This document shows, piece after piece, positions 1 through 9,326 of a stretch of 64,000 bases of DNA; within the stretch, counting starts at the first letter, position 1, and each line of letters opens with the position of its first letter. The notes beneath the pieces are model-generated. The model was not told the DNA's origin, did no database searches, and worked only from the letters and a program-made list of their open reading frames with translations. A program made the position numbers and the translations under genes. Source of the DNA: Ardenticatenales bacterium. GTDB lineage: Bacteria; Chloroflexota; Anaerolineae; Promineifilales; Promineifilaceae. Location of the stretch: NCBI GenBank assembly GCA_020634515.1, contig JACKBL010000002.1, positions 310,001-374,000 of the forward strand, in the 5' to 3' direction.

Positions 1-960
1 CTCGGCTTTCGCAACATGCTTCTGTACACCGAACCGGACGGCACGGAAGCCCTCTACGTGGCCGGCGTGAGTACGCGCGCCGTGGACGCCCTGCTGCCGC
101 CGCCCCGCCTGCTGCGTTCGACCGATGGCCGGCAATTCACGGAAGTCCCATGCCGGCCGGGCACCGTCCTCGGAGACATAAGCGGCGTCTCCTACCGCAC
201 CATGACGCGCTACAAGGATCGCTTCTACGTCATTGCCGGCGTCCTGTATGGTGACGGCGTCCTCCTGGAAGCCGACCATCCCGCCCTGGGCAACAACGCC
301 TTTCGCCAGGTGTCGCCGCCCGGTATGCGAATTTTCGAGATGGTTCCCTTCAATGGCTGGCTTTACCTGGGATTGCGCGACCCCCTGCATGGCTACTCCG
401 TCGTGAAGACAAAGGCGGAAGGGGCGCCGCCGTATCGGTTCGAGACCGTCATTCCGCCGGGCTGTTTCCGCCATATCACGCGCAGCGGCAGCGTGGTGTG
501 CATGGCCGTTTTCCGCGATGCCCTCTACGTGGGCACGGACGCCCCCGCCGAATTGCTCCGTATCTTTCCCGACGACGAGTGGGAGCTGATCTGCGGACGC
601 GCTCGCGGCACGCCACGGGGTCGCAAAGCGCCCATCAGCGGCCTGGGAGATGGCCTGGGGTATCCCCTGAACCGCGTCTTTCAACGGATGCAGGTCCACA
701 ATGGCTGGTTATACCTGGCCGCCGTCAACTTCTCCACCAAGTTCCGCCGTCTGTCGCGGTTGGGCCGCTTCTTTGACGAGCGCGCGGGTTTTGGCCTTTA
801 TGCCACGCAAGATGGCGTCCATTTCCTACCGGTTACGGTTGACGGATTGGGCGATTCGTGCAACTATAACGCGCGCACGCTGACGCCCACGCCTTTTGGC
901 ATGTTTTTGGGAGCCATCAACGAGTATGAGGGGGCGAAGGTGTATTTGGGAGATGGATAA
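1..960 (+). CDS. Beta-propeller-like protein, 5'-truncated by window edge
   Basis: The reading frame is open from base 1, five codons before the first ATG at 16, so the true start probably lies outside the window. The visible part is about 319 residues and ends at a TAA at 958-960. It has no recognisable catalytic motif. Short repeated blocks of the type F-x-G-W-L-Y-L-G and R-D-A-L-Y-V-G recur at roughly 50-70 residue spacing, which is the look of Kelch or sialidase-like propeller blades. It lies 28 bp upstream of the first arylsulfotransferase-like gene on the same strand, so co-transcription is plausible. Function is not known; the propeller call is inference from the blade-like repeats. 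Confidence 0.6.
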   Translation, partial: LGFRNMLLYTEPDGTEALYVAGVSTRAVDALLPPPRLLRSTDGRQFTEVPCRPGTVLGDISGVSYRTMTRYKDRFYVIAGVLYGDGVLLEADHPALGNNAFRQVSPPGMRIFEMVPFNGWLYLGLRDPLHGYSVVKTKAEGAPPYRFETVIPPGCFRHITRSGSVVCMAVFRDALYVGTDAPAELLRIFPDDEWELICGRARGTPRGRKAPISGLGDGLGYPLNRVFQRMQVHNGWLYLAAVNFSTKFRRLSRLGRFFDERAGFGLYATQDGVHFLPVTVDGLGDSCNYNARTLTPTPFGMFLGAINEYEGAKVYLGDG

Positions 961-988
961 GGCGTGCCGTGGATGGAGGATTTTGCTT

Positions 989-2806
989 ATGCGACGCACG
1001 CTTTATGGTCTGATTGTACTCATTCTGTTTTCCTTTTGCCTGACGCGGTCATTTATGCCGGCATCCGCCGCCCCCCAACTCCAACTCACCCCGGACCTTC
1101 CCTCCGGGCAGTATGTGGGGACGCCCGTGACCTGGAGCGTGGCGACGGACGAGACGGACCCGGTTGATTTTGCCCTCATCGTCACGCCGCCCGGCGCGCC
1201 GCCGCGGATCGTTTATGACTTCACCACGCGGCGCACGTTTGGCTGGACGGCCCTGGCGGATGGCTTGTGGCATGTGCGCGTGATGATGCGTAATTTGCGG
1301 ACAGGCGAACTGACCTCGGCCTCCGTTGATTATGAGATCATGCCGAGGGCGGTGGCGGCGCCCGTGGTCACGCCCACGGATAATGCTTTGATTGCCCTCT
1401 ACAGCGCCCCTTCCTGCGCGATAGGGAAGCAGATGCGCCTGCTCTTTCGTCCGGTGGCCGGCGGCGCGGAAACGATCATCCCCCCGCGTGCGTGTGCCCT
1501 GGACCAGAGCATGAATTTTTATGTTGCCGGCATTCTTCCCCAAACTCCCTATATCGTTGTACACCAGATTCTCGACGCCAATGGCAACTACCTGAGCAGC
1601 GGCCCTCCGCGCTACTTCACCAGCGGCGCAGTCTCCCTGCCCCTTCCCGATAGCGTTGTCCTCCACCCCCCAGACGCCGCGACCAGCCTGGCCGAAGACA
1701 TCCTGCTCCACTCCCCCGCCGCGTCTGTGCCCGAATTCCCCGGCATTGTTCCCTTTGCCACGGACCTCTACGGTCGCCCCATTTGGTACTACGAAAAACC
1801 GGCCCCCTTTTCCATGACCTTGTTTCAGATCACGCCCGAAGTCACCCTCTTTGCCTCTCGTGGCGGCAACGACAACGCGCGCGCCATCTACTGGATGGAA
1901 ATAGACGTGGCCGGCAACATCGTGCGCGAAACCAACGTCCACAGCCTCAACATGAAACTGGCCGCGCTGGGCTATCCGCCCATGAGTGGTTTCCACCATG
2001 ATTCGCGCCGCCTGCCCAACGGCTACACCGCGATTCTGGGCATCAGTGAACGACTGTTGTACGATGTGCAAGGGACCGGATGGGTGGATATACTGGGGGA
2101 CTATGTACTCGTTTTAGATGAGCAAATGAACCTGGTTTGGGTTTGGGATTCGTTTGACCACCTGGATGTCGAGCGCCGGGCCGTGCTAGACGAAAAATGC
2201 CTGCAGACGGATGATTGGTGCGTGCCCCTTTACCTGGCGGACGAGGCCAATGACTGGCTGCACACCAACACCGTTGCCTATTCTCCCGCGGACCACAACC
2301 TGATCCTGTCGCTTCGCAATCAGGATTGGGTGGTGAAAATTGACTATCAGGACGGTCTGGGAAGCGGAGACGTGATCTGGCGGCTGGGCAACGAAGGTGA
2401 TTTTACGCTTCTGGGCGGAGGTGACGATCCCTGGCCCTGGTTCAGCCACGCGCATGACACAGTCTTGCTGCCGGATGGCGTCATGCTCCTTTATGACAAT
2501 GGCAATACGCGCTGTGAGCTGGATGGCCTTTGCTACAGTCGCGGTCAGGCCTATCAACTAGACGAGGCGAACCTCACGGCTACGTTGTTCGTGAATGTTG
2601 ATCTGGGGGAGTATGCCAAAGGGTTTGGCAGCGCGCAGCGGCTGCACAACGGTGATTACGCTTTTTTGTCGGGCACGCTGGTGCAGCATCCCGCTCATGC
2701 GGTCGCTACGGAACGGTCGGTGGATGGCCAGGAGACATTTGCCATCTGGGTACAGACGCCGCTCTACCGCACCTTTCGTTTGCCATCCTTCTACCCGAAT
2801 CCGTAA
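989..2806 (+). CDS. Arylsulfotransferase (ASST) family secreted protein, copy 1
   Basis: 605 residues. The ATG at 989 is chosen because GGAGG lies 9 bases upstream and the protein then begins MRRTLYGL with a clean signal peptide ending near ASA. The N-terminal part (about residues 30-220) is beta-rich and Ig-like. The rest matches the arylsulfotransferase propeller: GFHHDSRRLPNGY (His336/337), DWLHTNT (His425) and FSHAHD (His487/489) resemble the three active-site histidine regions of the family. Bacterial ASSTs move sulfuryl groups between phenolic compounds outside the cytoplasm; the substrate here is unknown. It is a tandem paralogue of the next gene, and even the sequence around the start (TTGCTTATGCGACG) is shared. 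The TAA stop lies inside the left arm of a dispersed palindromic element. Confidence 0.82.
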   Translation: MRRTLYGLIVLILFSFCLTRSFMPASAAPQLQLTPDLPSGQYVGTPVTWSVATDETDPVDFALIVTPPGAPPRIVYDFTTRRTFGWTALADGLWHVRVMMRNLRTGELTSASVDYEIMPRAVAAPVVTPTDNALIALYSAPSCAIGKQMRLLFRPVAGGAETIIPPRACALDQSMNFYVAGILPQTPYIVVHQILDANGNYLSSGPPRYFTSGAVSLPLPDSVVLHPPDAATSLAEDILLHSPAASVPEFPGIVPFATDLYGRPIWYYEKPAPFSMTLFQITPEVTLFASRGGNDNARAIYWMEIDVAGNIVRETNVHSLNMKLAALGYPPMSGFHHDSRRLPNGYTAILGISERLLYDVQGTGWVDILGDYVLVLDEQMNLVWVWDSFDHLDVERRAVLDEKCLQTDDWCVPLYLADEANDWLHTNTVAYSPADHNLILSLRNQDWVVKIDYQDGLGSGDVIWRLGNEGDFTLLGGGDDPWPWFSHAHDTVLLPDGVMLLYDNGNTRCELDGLCYSRGQAYQLDEANLTATLFVNVDLGEYAKGFGSAQRLHNGDYAFLSGTLVQHPAHAVATERSVDGQETFAIWVQTPLYRTFRLPSFYPNP

Positions 2807-2867
2807 CGACTAACGCGCTCTGGAGATTGGACCAATTTCACCGGAGAAAATTGGTCCAATCCGTTAC
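2803..2867. repeat. Dispersed palindromic element, family B copy 1
   Basis: The outer arms GTAACG (2803-2808) and CGTTAC (2862-2867) enclose a 14-bp perfect stem, GATTGGACCAATTT paired with AAATTGGTCCAATC (2825-2861). The left arm contains the TAA stop of the upstream ASST gene. Related copies lie near 36.7, 54.7 and 59.2 kb; shorter GATTGGTTCATT versions lie at 4.8 and 24.7 kb. It could act as a transcription terminator and may be a mobile REP/MITE-like sequence. Confidence 0.75.
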
Positions 2868-2922
2868 CTTAATCCTATGAACGGACTTGTTCGTTCAAAT
2901 CCCGAAAATTGAGGGTTTGCTT

Positions 2923-4761
2923 ATGCGACGTAAAATTCTGGGCTTGATAGTCGCCTTATTGTCCTGCATGGGTGTGGCGACCATGCGGACAGCCTCCGCG
3001 CTGCCACTTCTGCAACTCACCCCTGATATTCCCTCCGGCCAATACGTAGGCACGGACATCACCTGGATCGTCGCCACGGATGAGGTGGACCCCGTCGATT
3101 TTGCTCTTTCCATCACGGCCCCCGACCAGTCGCCGCGCCTGATGTACGATTACACGCCCGAAACCGCCTTCGCCTGGACGCCCATTGACGACGGCCTGTA
3201 TACGTTTCAGGTGACCATGCGCAACCTGAATACGGGGGAAGTGACCACAACGACCGCGGATTTCGACATTTCGCCGCGCGCGGTGGCGTCGCCCGTCGTC
3301 ACGGCCACGGGCAACACACTGCTGGCCTTGTACAGCGCGCCCGCCTGCGCGCCAGGGGAACAAATGCGCGTGGTTTTCCGCGATGCCGCCGGTGGCTACC
3401 CCACGGTTATTCCCCTGCGTCCCTGTCTCAATGGGCGCAGTATGAATTTCTATATTGCCGGCATGAAACCCCAAACCACCTACTACATCATCAACCAACG
3501 CTTCGACGCCAACGGCGGCTACCTCGGCAGCAGTCCCCTGCGCGCCTTCACCACCGGCACAGTCCCGCTCAACTTGCCCACGCGCCAGGTCACCAACCCC
3601 AGCGACCCACTCACCAGCGGCACGGAAGACCTGATCTTCCACTCGCCTGTCCTCATGGCCCCCAACTGGCCGAACGCCCCGTTCGCCACGGACATGGCCG
3701 GGCGCATTATCTGGTACAACGACAAAATCAGCCCCAATTACGCCAACGTTTTCCGCATGACGTCGGAGGGCACGATACTCCAGGACATCGGGGATGGCCT
3801 GCTACGTAGCAAAGTGTGGCAAGAAGTAGACCTGGCCGGCAATGTTGTGCGCCAGACCAGCGCCTACAGCATGAACAGGCAGTTGGCCGACCTCGGCTTT
3901 CCCCCCATGGGCGTCTTCCACCACGATTCCCGCCGCCTGCCCAACGGCTACACGGCGGTGCTGGCGACGACCGAACGGCTGATGACGGACGTGCAAGAGC
4001 CGGGGGAGGTGGACATCCTGGGGGATTATGTCCTGGTGCTGGATGAAAACATGCAACTGGTGTGGGTATGGGATAGCTTTGCCCACCTGGACGTGTACCG
4101 CAAGGCGATTCTGGACGAGAAATGCCACGCAGTTGACCCCTGGTGCCTGCCGCTTGACCTGGCGGATGTGGCAAACGACTGGTTGCACATCAACTCCATT
4201 GATTACACCCCCGCCGACCACAACCTGATTTTGTCCGTTCGTCATCAGGATTGGGTGGTAAAGCTCGATTACCAGGATGGCGCGGGCAGCGGCGCGGTGG
4301 TCTGGCGCTTGGGCGACGAGGGGGATTTTGCCCTGGTCGGCGCGGACGGGGAGCCGTGGCCGTGGCTGTCTCACTCGCACGATGCCAGCCTCATCGCGCC
4401 GAACACGTACATTGTCTACGATAACGGCAACACCCGCTGCGACGTGGGCGGCGACTGCACCAGCCGGGGGCAGGTGTACACGTTGAACGAGGCGACGATG
4501 ACGGCCACGCTGGTGCGCAACCTGGACCTGGGCTACTATGCCAATGGGTTTGGTACGGCGCAGCGGCTGACCAATGGCAATTACGCCTTTACCTCCGGGA
4601 CGCTGTCGCTGGTGGCGCCGACGCAGGGCGTGATGAGCGAAGTGACGCCGGATGGCGTGGAGACGTACGCTATATTGGTGAACACGCCGCTCTACCGCGC
4701 CTACCGTATGCCTGACCTGTACACCTTCAGCGGCGCAATTACGTTGAGCGAAGACGATTAG
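2923..4761 (+). CDS. Arylsulfotransferase (ASST) family secreted protein, copy 2
   Basis: 612 residues. The ATG at 2923 is preferred over the TTG at 2887 because it gives MRRKILGLIVALL, a signal peptide matching that of copy 1. Architecture repeats copy 1: a beta-rich N-terminal region, then the ASST propeller with VFHHDSRRLPNGY, DWLHINS and LSHSHD. The C-terminus is longer and ends TFSGAITLSEDD. Four cysteines in CHAVDPWC and CDVGGDC are shared with copy 1, suggesting conserved disulfides. The arrangement points to a local tandem duplication followed by divergence. It is probably exported and may transfer sulfuryl groups, but the acceptor is not evident. A GATTGGTTCATTC hairpin follows 25 bp after the stop. 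Confidence 0.82.
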   Translation: MRRKILGLIVALLSCMGVATMRTASALPLLQLTPDIPSGQYVGTDITWIVATDEVDPVDFALSITAPDQSPRLMYDYTPETAFAWTPIDDGLYTFQVTMRNLNTGEVTTTTADFDISPRAVASPVVTATGNTLLALYSAPACAPGEQMRVVFRDAAGGYPTVIPLRPCLNGRSMNFYIAGMKPQTTYYIINQRFDANGGYLGSSPLRAFTTGTVPLNLPTRQVTNPSDPLTSGTEDLIFHSPVLMAPNWPNAPFATDMAGRIIWYNDKISPNYANVFRMTSEGTILQDIGDGLLRSKVWQEVDLAGNVVRQTSAYSMNRQLADLGFPPMGVFHHDSRRLPNGYTAVLATTERLMTDVQEPGEVDILGDYVLVLDENMQLVWVWDSFAHLDVYRKAILDEKCHAVDPWCLPLDLADVANDWLHINSIDYTPADHNLILSVRHQDWVVKLDYQDGAGSGAVVWRLGDEGDFALVGADGEPWPWLSHSHDASLIAPNTYIVYDNGNTRCDVGGDCTSRGQVYTLNEATMTATLVRNLDLGYYANGFGTAQRLTNGNYAFTSGTLSLVAPTQGVMSEVTPDGVETYAILVNTPLYRAYRMPDLYTFSGAITLSEDD

Positions 4762-4786
4762 GGCGCATCCCTCAATTCCAATGTCA

Positions 4787-4817
4787 GATTGGTTCATTCT
4801 CCAAGAATGAACCAATC
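4787..4817. terminator. Hairpin between convergent genes (family B short form)
   Basis: GATTGGTTCATTC pairs perfectly with GAATGAACCAATC around a 5-base loop. It sits between the convergent ASST and hydrolase genes, so it could serve as a terminator in both directions. An almost identical hairpin lies at 24654-24684, also between convergent genes. Confidence 0.65.
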
Positions 4818-4890
4818 TTGGGGGTAATTGAATTCCGACGCGCACTTCGTCATCAGCTTCCGGGAAGGCGGTCGTGAATCGTTGCCTGCT

Positions 4891-6972
4891 TTATTGCACG
4901 GTGAGGGCGGCAAGTGCCGGCAAAAAAACCGCCTCATACAACCCATCACGATCCGCCGGCGTGCTGATCAACAGCACCACATACGCATACCCGGCATCAT
5001 CCGTCACGGCAATGTCCACCGGCAGCCCCTGCACATCTCCCCCGTACAACGACCACACCCGCGCCCCATCATCATACGTGTCGCGCGGCTGCGCTACGTC
5101 CTCCAGCCCTAACTGACCCGCCAGCAGCGTCAGCAATGCCTCGCTGTTTAAGCCCGGCGCGGCCTGGAGCACCAACGCCGTTTGGTCCAGGGCATTTTGC
5201 CCACGGCCAAACGCGCCGTTGCCCAAATCCTGCCAGCCCTCCGGGACGATGCCCTCAATGGTGGCAAGGCCGTACACGTCCACCGTAAACGGCACGAGCG
5301 TGATGGCTTCCTGCGCCCCGCCCGCGCCGACGATGAAGGCGGGCGCGCCCAGGTCGGCGATGCAGGTGTCGTTTGGCGATTGAGCGGGATCATCCACGAA
5401 GGCCAGGACCATCTCGCGGGGGCAGTCGCCGGAAAGGCTGACGCCGTGCCCCATGCCGGGGAACCCGAAGAAGAAGCTGTGGCTCAGGTCTTGCTGCGCC
5501 ATTTGCCCCCAGGCGGGCGGGGTGATGGGGTCGTATTCGCCGGAAAGGATGAGGGTGGGGATGTCGCTGTGGACGGGTTGGTTCTCGATGCTGCCGGCAT
5601 TGCCGGCATTCCACATCGCGCACACCTCCTGAGCCAATTCACCCGTACCGATGCTCTCTTGCACAAACGCGGTCAGCTCCGGGAAATCCGGCGGTGGTTC
5701 GGGGGTGATGGGCTGGCTGAAGGCAATTTCCTCGTGGCATTGGACGGAATACTGCATCCCGATGCTGAAGAATTCGTTGGCGGCGAGAAAGGAGGAGAGG
5801 AGGGTGCTGAGGTCAGTGTAAATGCCGGCATCTACATCCCCCACCAGTTGCGGCAACAGCGGAATCACCTCCGTCTGGTACAACGACTGAAAGATCACGC
5901 CCAGTAAATCCTGTCCATTCACCGTCGCCTCGTATCGCTTCTGCGTAAAAATATCCGTCACCGGAACTGAGATCGGCTGCGCGTCTAGCCGTGCCACCAG
6001 ATCAAACAGCGTCCCGCGCAAATCCGGGAAAGCCGTCGCGCACGCTGTATTCGTCGTGCAGCCGGCAAGGAACACCCGCAGCGCCCGCGCGAAGTTCTCC
6101 CCCGTCTCCGTCGTCAGGTCCACTTGCAGTGGATACGTCGAATCCAGAATAACGCTACGAATCCCCTCCGGGAAGTCGCGCATGGTCGTCAACGCCAGCC
6201 GCGTGCCATAGGAAACACCCAGCAGGTTCCACTGTTCGTACCCCAACGCGCGGCGCAGATCGTCCAGGTCCGCCGCGCTGGCCGCGCTGTTGTATGCCGC
6301 CAGATTGGCCCCTTCCTGCACCAACCGCGCGTGGCATTCGTCCAGGGCGGCCATCACCTGCGCCGCTTCCTCCGCCGGCGTGGGATTCTCCGCCAATGTG
6401 TCAAAAACCAACTGTGTATATTCCGGGCAGGCCAACGACGGCTGCGAATAGCCCGTTCCTCGCTGGTCGAACATCACCAAATCCCGCTTTGCCAGCAACG
6501 GCGCAAACCGTTCCTCAAAAACCAGCGGCAGCGCCTCCAGCGCGTCCCCGCCCGGTCCGCCCTCCAGGTAGACAATCGGATCGGGGGCCGGATTAGGGCT
6601 GTCGCTGGCGAAAACGGCGTACTGGATGACGATCTGGTTGCCATCTGGTTGGGCGCGGTCTTCGGGGACGGTGATTGTGCCGCAGCGGACCTGGCGCGGC
6701 TGCGGCAGGTCGAATGGGCAGGCGGTTGTCTCGGTTTGTGGCGCGGTCACCGCGGTGGGCGCGGGCGTTTCGGTGGGAACCGGCGTGTTCGTGGGCGCGG
6801 GGGTGTCGGTGGGGATGACGGTGGGGGTGGAAGATGCCGGCATTTCCGTCATCGGCGCACTCGTGGGCGGAATTGACGTGGGTGTGGGCGTACTCTGTTG
6901 GCAAGCCGCCAGCAGCAAGCCCAACCAAACCACCATCCAAAAGCCGGTCATTTTTTGTATAAAACGAGTCAT
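4891..6972 (-). CDS. Alpha/beta-hydrolase lipoprotein, TAP-like peptidase family
   Basis: 693 residues. The ATG at 6972 is chosen for its upstream AAGGAG and because it yields a lipoprotein signal peptide ending LLAAC. A Thr/Pro-rich linker (about 25-80) tethers the enzyme. The hydrolase core shows the oxyanion region EGGPGGD, the nucleophile GVSYGT (Ser254), the acid in SGEYDPITPP and the base in GMGHGVS. The C-terminal half resembles the TAP-like C-terminal domain of tripeptidyl- and proline-aminopeptidase relatives, followed by an extra domain of about 120 residues. Likely role: membrane-anchored extracytoplasmic peptidase or esterase. Substrate cannot be read from the sequence. It is transcribed towards the ASST gene. 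Confidence 0.8.
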   Translation of the reverse strand: MTRFIQKMTGFWMVVWLGLLLAACQQSTPTPTSIPPTSAPMTEMPASSTPTVIPTDTPAPTNTPVPTETPAPTAVTAPQTETTACPFDLPQPRQVRCGTITVPEDRAQPDGNQIVIQYAVFASDSPNPAPDPIVYLEGGPGGDALEALPLVFEERFAPLLAKRDLVMFDQRGTGYSQPSLACPEYTQLVFDTLAENPTPAEEAAQVMAALDECHARLVQEGANLAAYNSAASAADLDDLRRALGYEQWNLLGVSYGTRLALTTMRDFPEGIRSVILDSTYPLQVDLTTETGENFARALRVFLAGCTTNTACATAFPDLRGTLFDLVARLDAQPISVPVTDIFTQKRYEATVNGQDLLGVIFQSLYQTEVIPLLPQLVGDVDAGIYTDLSTLLSSFLAANEFFSIGMQYSVQCHEEIAFSQPITPEPPPDFPELTAFVQESIGTGELAQEVCAMWNAGNAGSIENQPVHSDIPTLILSGEYDPITPPAWGQMAQQDLSHSFFFGFPGMGHGVSLSGDCPREMVLAFVDDPAQSPNDTCIADLGAPAFIVGAGGAQEAITLVPFTVDVYGLATIEGIVPEGWQDLGNGAFGRGQNALDQTALVLQAAPGLNSEALLTLLAGQLGLEDVAQPRDTYDDGARVWSLYGGDVQGLPVDIAVTDDAGYAYVVLLISTPADRDGLYEAVFLPALAALTVQ

Positions 6973-6992
6973 CAGTTGCTCCTTCGTAAATA

Positions 6993-7155
6993 ATCTTCCC
7001 GGAAGCTTCATCACGGATGATGGCCCTCGGGAGTAGCTTCCGGGAAGATGTTCTCATTGATGGGGGTGCGCCGCGGCGCATGAAGTCTCCTTCGAAAATA
7101 ATCTTCCCGGAAGCTCAGTCACGGATGATGGGCCTGGGTAACAGCTTCCGGGAAG
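6993..7155. repeat. Family C inverted repeats, two adjacent copies
   Basis: Each copy has ATCTTCCCGGAAGCT on the left and AGCTTCCGGGAAG on the right, about 30 bases apart, with CACGGATGATGG in the spacer (arms 6993-7007/7035-7049 and 7101-7115/7143-7155). The sequence just before both copies (CTCCTTCG) also matches, so this looks like a tandem duplication. A third paired copy is at 18802-18858. Solo arms lie near 4855, 36907, 54626 and 54795. Confidence 0.75.
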
Positions 7156-7170
7156 GTGTAGGGCGATTTT

Positions 7171-7314
7171 CCAAAGGGTGTGTTTCATTTCAGTTGACTA
7201 CTGTTTGTTGTAGGACAATTCGCCGAATTGTCCTCCGCCGTGAAGGGACAATTTAGGCAAATTGTCCTACGGCGCGGGCAGCCTGAGCAACCTGTTTGAA
7301 AACACACCCTTTGG
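7171..7314. mobile_element. Family D MITE-like element, copy 1
   Basis: A 144-bp unit bounded by the perfect 15-bp inverted repeat CCAAAGGGTGTGTTT / AAACACACCCTTTGG. The interior holds an ACAATTCG..CGAATTGT hairpin and the conserved CCTACGGCGCGGGCAGCCTG. It encodes no protein. Near-identical copies lie at 19083-19225 and 19291-19434, so it behaves as a small non-autonomous dispersed element. Confidence 0.75.
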
Positions 7315-7505
7315 GCAATCGGGCTACGACCCACATAATCCGCCACCGTCCGCCACAACCAGACGCTGGCCGATGGCGTATGCGCCAATAGCCCATGGAC
7401 GGTTGATTCCCACTCGTTTTCATGACGCATACAATCTCCATTTCGCAGCCGTTGGCGATATTGAAATGCCCATTCGTGACGATTTGCGCCATTCGCGCCC
7501 CCGCA

Positions 7506-9299
7506 TTACCCTTCGCGCCAGAGTTGTTGCATCTCCGGCGACCGCGCCAGCAGGTCGTCCAGCGTGCCCACGGCCTCCACCCGACCATCTTTGAGGACGA
7601 TGATCTGGTCCGCCTGGCGCAGCGCCGGACGGCGGTGAGAGATGACCAGGCACGTCGGGCGTTCGCCGGGGGCGGTCCCCGCCAGCAGCCGATCCCATAA
7701 TTTTTGCTCTGTTTCTATGTCCAGGGCGCTGGAAAGGTCGTCGAAGACGAGCAGTTCCGGCTGGCGCACGAACATGCGCGCCGCCGCGGCGCGCTGGATT
7801 TGCCCGCCGGAAAGGCGCACGCCACGCGGCCCGACCAATGTGTCCAGGCCGTGTTCCATGTGCGCCACGTCTTGCTCCATCACCGCCTGGGCAATGGCCC
7901 CGTCCAACGAGACTTGCGCTGCCGGCATTCCCATGAGAATGTTCTGCCGCAAACTGTCGCTAAACAGGCGCGGAACCTGCCCGGTGTAGGCGCAGCGGGG
8001 CGGCGTAAAGAAGCTGGCGGGGTCGGTGATGGGTGTATCGTTCCAAGTGATGTGACCGGATTGTGCCGGCAACATACCCAGCAGCACCTTCAATAACGTC
8101 GTCTTGCCGCTGCCAATCCGCCCCGTGATCACCGTGAACGAACCGCGCGCCAGCGTCAAGTCCACCCCGCGCACCCCATTCTCCGACTTGGGATAAAGGT
8201 ACGTCAGGTCGCGTGCCGTCAACGTACGCAGACGGTCCGCCGCCGTGCGCCTGGGCGCCTCCGGTTCCGGCAGCCGCCCATCCATATAAATGGGATGGTG
8301 CGCCACCACCGCGCCCGAGGGCAGCCCCTGCATCATGGCGTCCAACCGCTCCGTGGAGACGCTGACCTGTTTGTATCGCGTGACGACGCTGCCGGCAATA
8401 CGCATCGTCTGCGTCATCGGCCAGATATACGCCGCGAATAGGGCAAAATCCCCAATCGTGAATGTGCCCGCGGCCATCCCCCCCGCCGCCAGCAGCAAAA
8501 TCAGCCCCATGCCCACGTCAATCGTGCCGTTGCTCAACGCTTCCACGGTGCGGTCCAGCAGTTGGTCCTTGATCATCGCCTGGCGACGGTCGTCGTTGAG
8601 GGCGCGGAAGTGGGCGATGATGCGCTCTTCCGCGTCCGCCACTTTGATCGCTTGCGTGGCATTAAACATGTCGGCGATGATGCCGGTGACGCGCGTGGTG
8701 GCGGCGCGGCTGGCGATGCGGTACTTGCGCGCCCGTTCCCCTAGCTGCCGCGCCACGGCTACGACGATGGCCAGGGGGACGAATGTCCCCAGCGTGACCA
8801 GGGGGTTGATGCTCATCATAATGGTCAGGGCAATGCTCGCGGAGACGCCGTAGCCGATGACGTCGTCTATGACGACGATGGCTTGCAGCATCAGTTCTGG
8901 GTCGTCGCGCAGGGTGCTCATGACTTCGCCGGAGGACATGCGGTTGCCGTCTGGTTTGTGTGGGAGGGGGGTGGATGCCGGCATTTCCCACACCCGCGCG
9001 AACATATTCCGAATCAACAGCGCCATGCAATGAAACTCGAAATTGATATACGCCAGCGCCGCCGCCGCCAGCGCCCCCGCCACCACCAGCGCGTGCCCCA
9101 CCTGCCCCGCGACCACCTGCCCCACCGTCAACGCCAGCCCCGCATCCCCCGTCAAATAGTTGAAATACGCCCGCAGCAGCAGCCCCAAAACCGCCTGCGT
9201 AGACGCATGGATCGTAAACGTCACCACATCCGCCACATAATACCGCGGACGAAACTTGATCAATTCCCAATAATACTGATACGGTTTCATAAGCAACAT
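7506..9299 (-). CDS. ABC exporter half-transporter (pair 2, LSGGQ subunit)
   Basis: 597 residues from ATG 9299 (MKPYQYYW at 9290 is an alternative start). The N-terminal ~330 residues form a six-helix exporter membrane domain; the C-terminal part is an ABC ATPase with Walker A GRIGSGKTT, signature LSGGQIQRAAAARM, Walker B LLVFDDLSSALD and H-loop ISHRR. The residue after the Walker B Asp is Asp instead of the catalytic Glu, so this subunit's own ATP site is of the degenerate type. The gene upstream in the operon keeps the Glu but has a poor signature, which is the classic heterodimeric exporter arrangement (TM287/288, BmrCD, LmrCD type). Substrate unknown; multidrug or lipid export is possible. 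Confidence 0.88.
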   Translation of the reverse strand: MLLMKPYQYYWELIKFRPRYYVADVVTFTIHASTQAVLGLLLRAYFNYLTGDAGLALTVGQVVAGQVGHALVVAGALAAAALAYINFEFHCMALLIRNMFARVWEMPASTPLPHKPDGNRMSSGEVMSTLRDDPELMLQAIVVIDDVIGYGVSASIALTIMMSINPLVTLGTFVPLAIVVAVARQLGERARKYRIASRAATTRVTGIIADMFNATQAIKVADAEERIIAHFRALNDDRRQAMIKDQLLDRTVEALSNGTIDVGMGLILLLAAGGMAAGTFTIGDFALFAAYIWPMTQTMRIAGSVVTRYKQVSVSTERLDAMMQGLPSGAVVAHHPIYMDGRLPEPEAPRRTAADRLRTLTARDLTYLYPKSENGVRGVDLTLARGSFTVITGRIGSGKTTLLKVLLGMLPAQSGHITWNDTPITDPASFFTPPRCAYTGQVPRLFSDSLRQNILMGMPAAQVSLDGAIAQAVMEQDVAHMEHGLDTLVGPRGVRLSGGQIQRAAAARMFVRQPELLVFDDLSSALDIETEQKLWDRLLAGTAPGERPTCLVISHRRPALRQADQIIVLKDGRVEAVGTLDDLLARSPEMQQLWREG

Positions 9300-9326
9300 C
9301 CATTAACCATTCACCCGTTCCCCCAT

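Larger units (their letters stand above)
6973..7505. other. Intergenic repeat cluster
   Basis: No gene is visible. The stretch holds two tandem-like copies of the CTTCCCGGAAG family (6993-7049 and 7101-7155) and one copy of the 144-bp family D element (7171-7314). About 190 bp without recognisable features then precede the end of the exporter operon. Confidence 0.7.

Noticed and set aside
4787..4817. Riboswitch or small RNA at the hairpins near 4.8 and 24.7 kb
   Set aside because: Position between convergent genes and the simple single stem fit a terminator better; no aptamer-like structure is visible.
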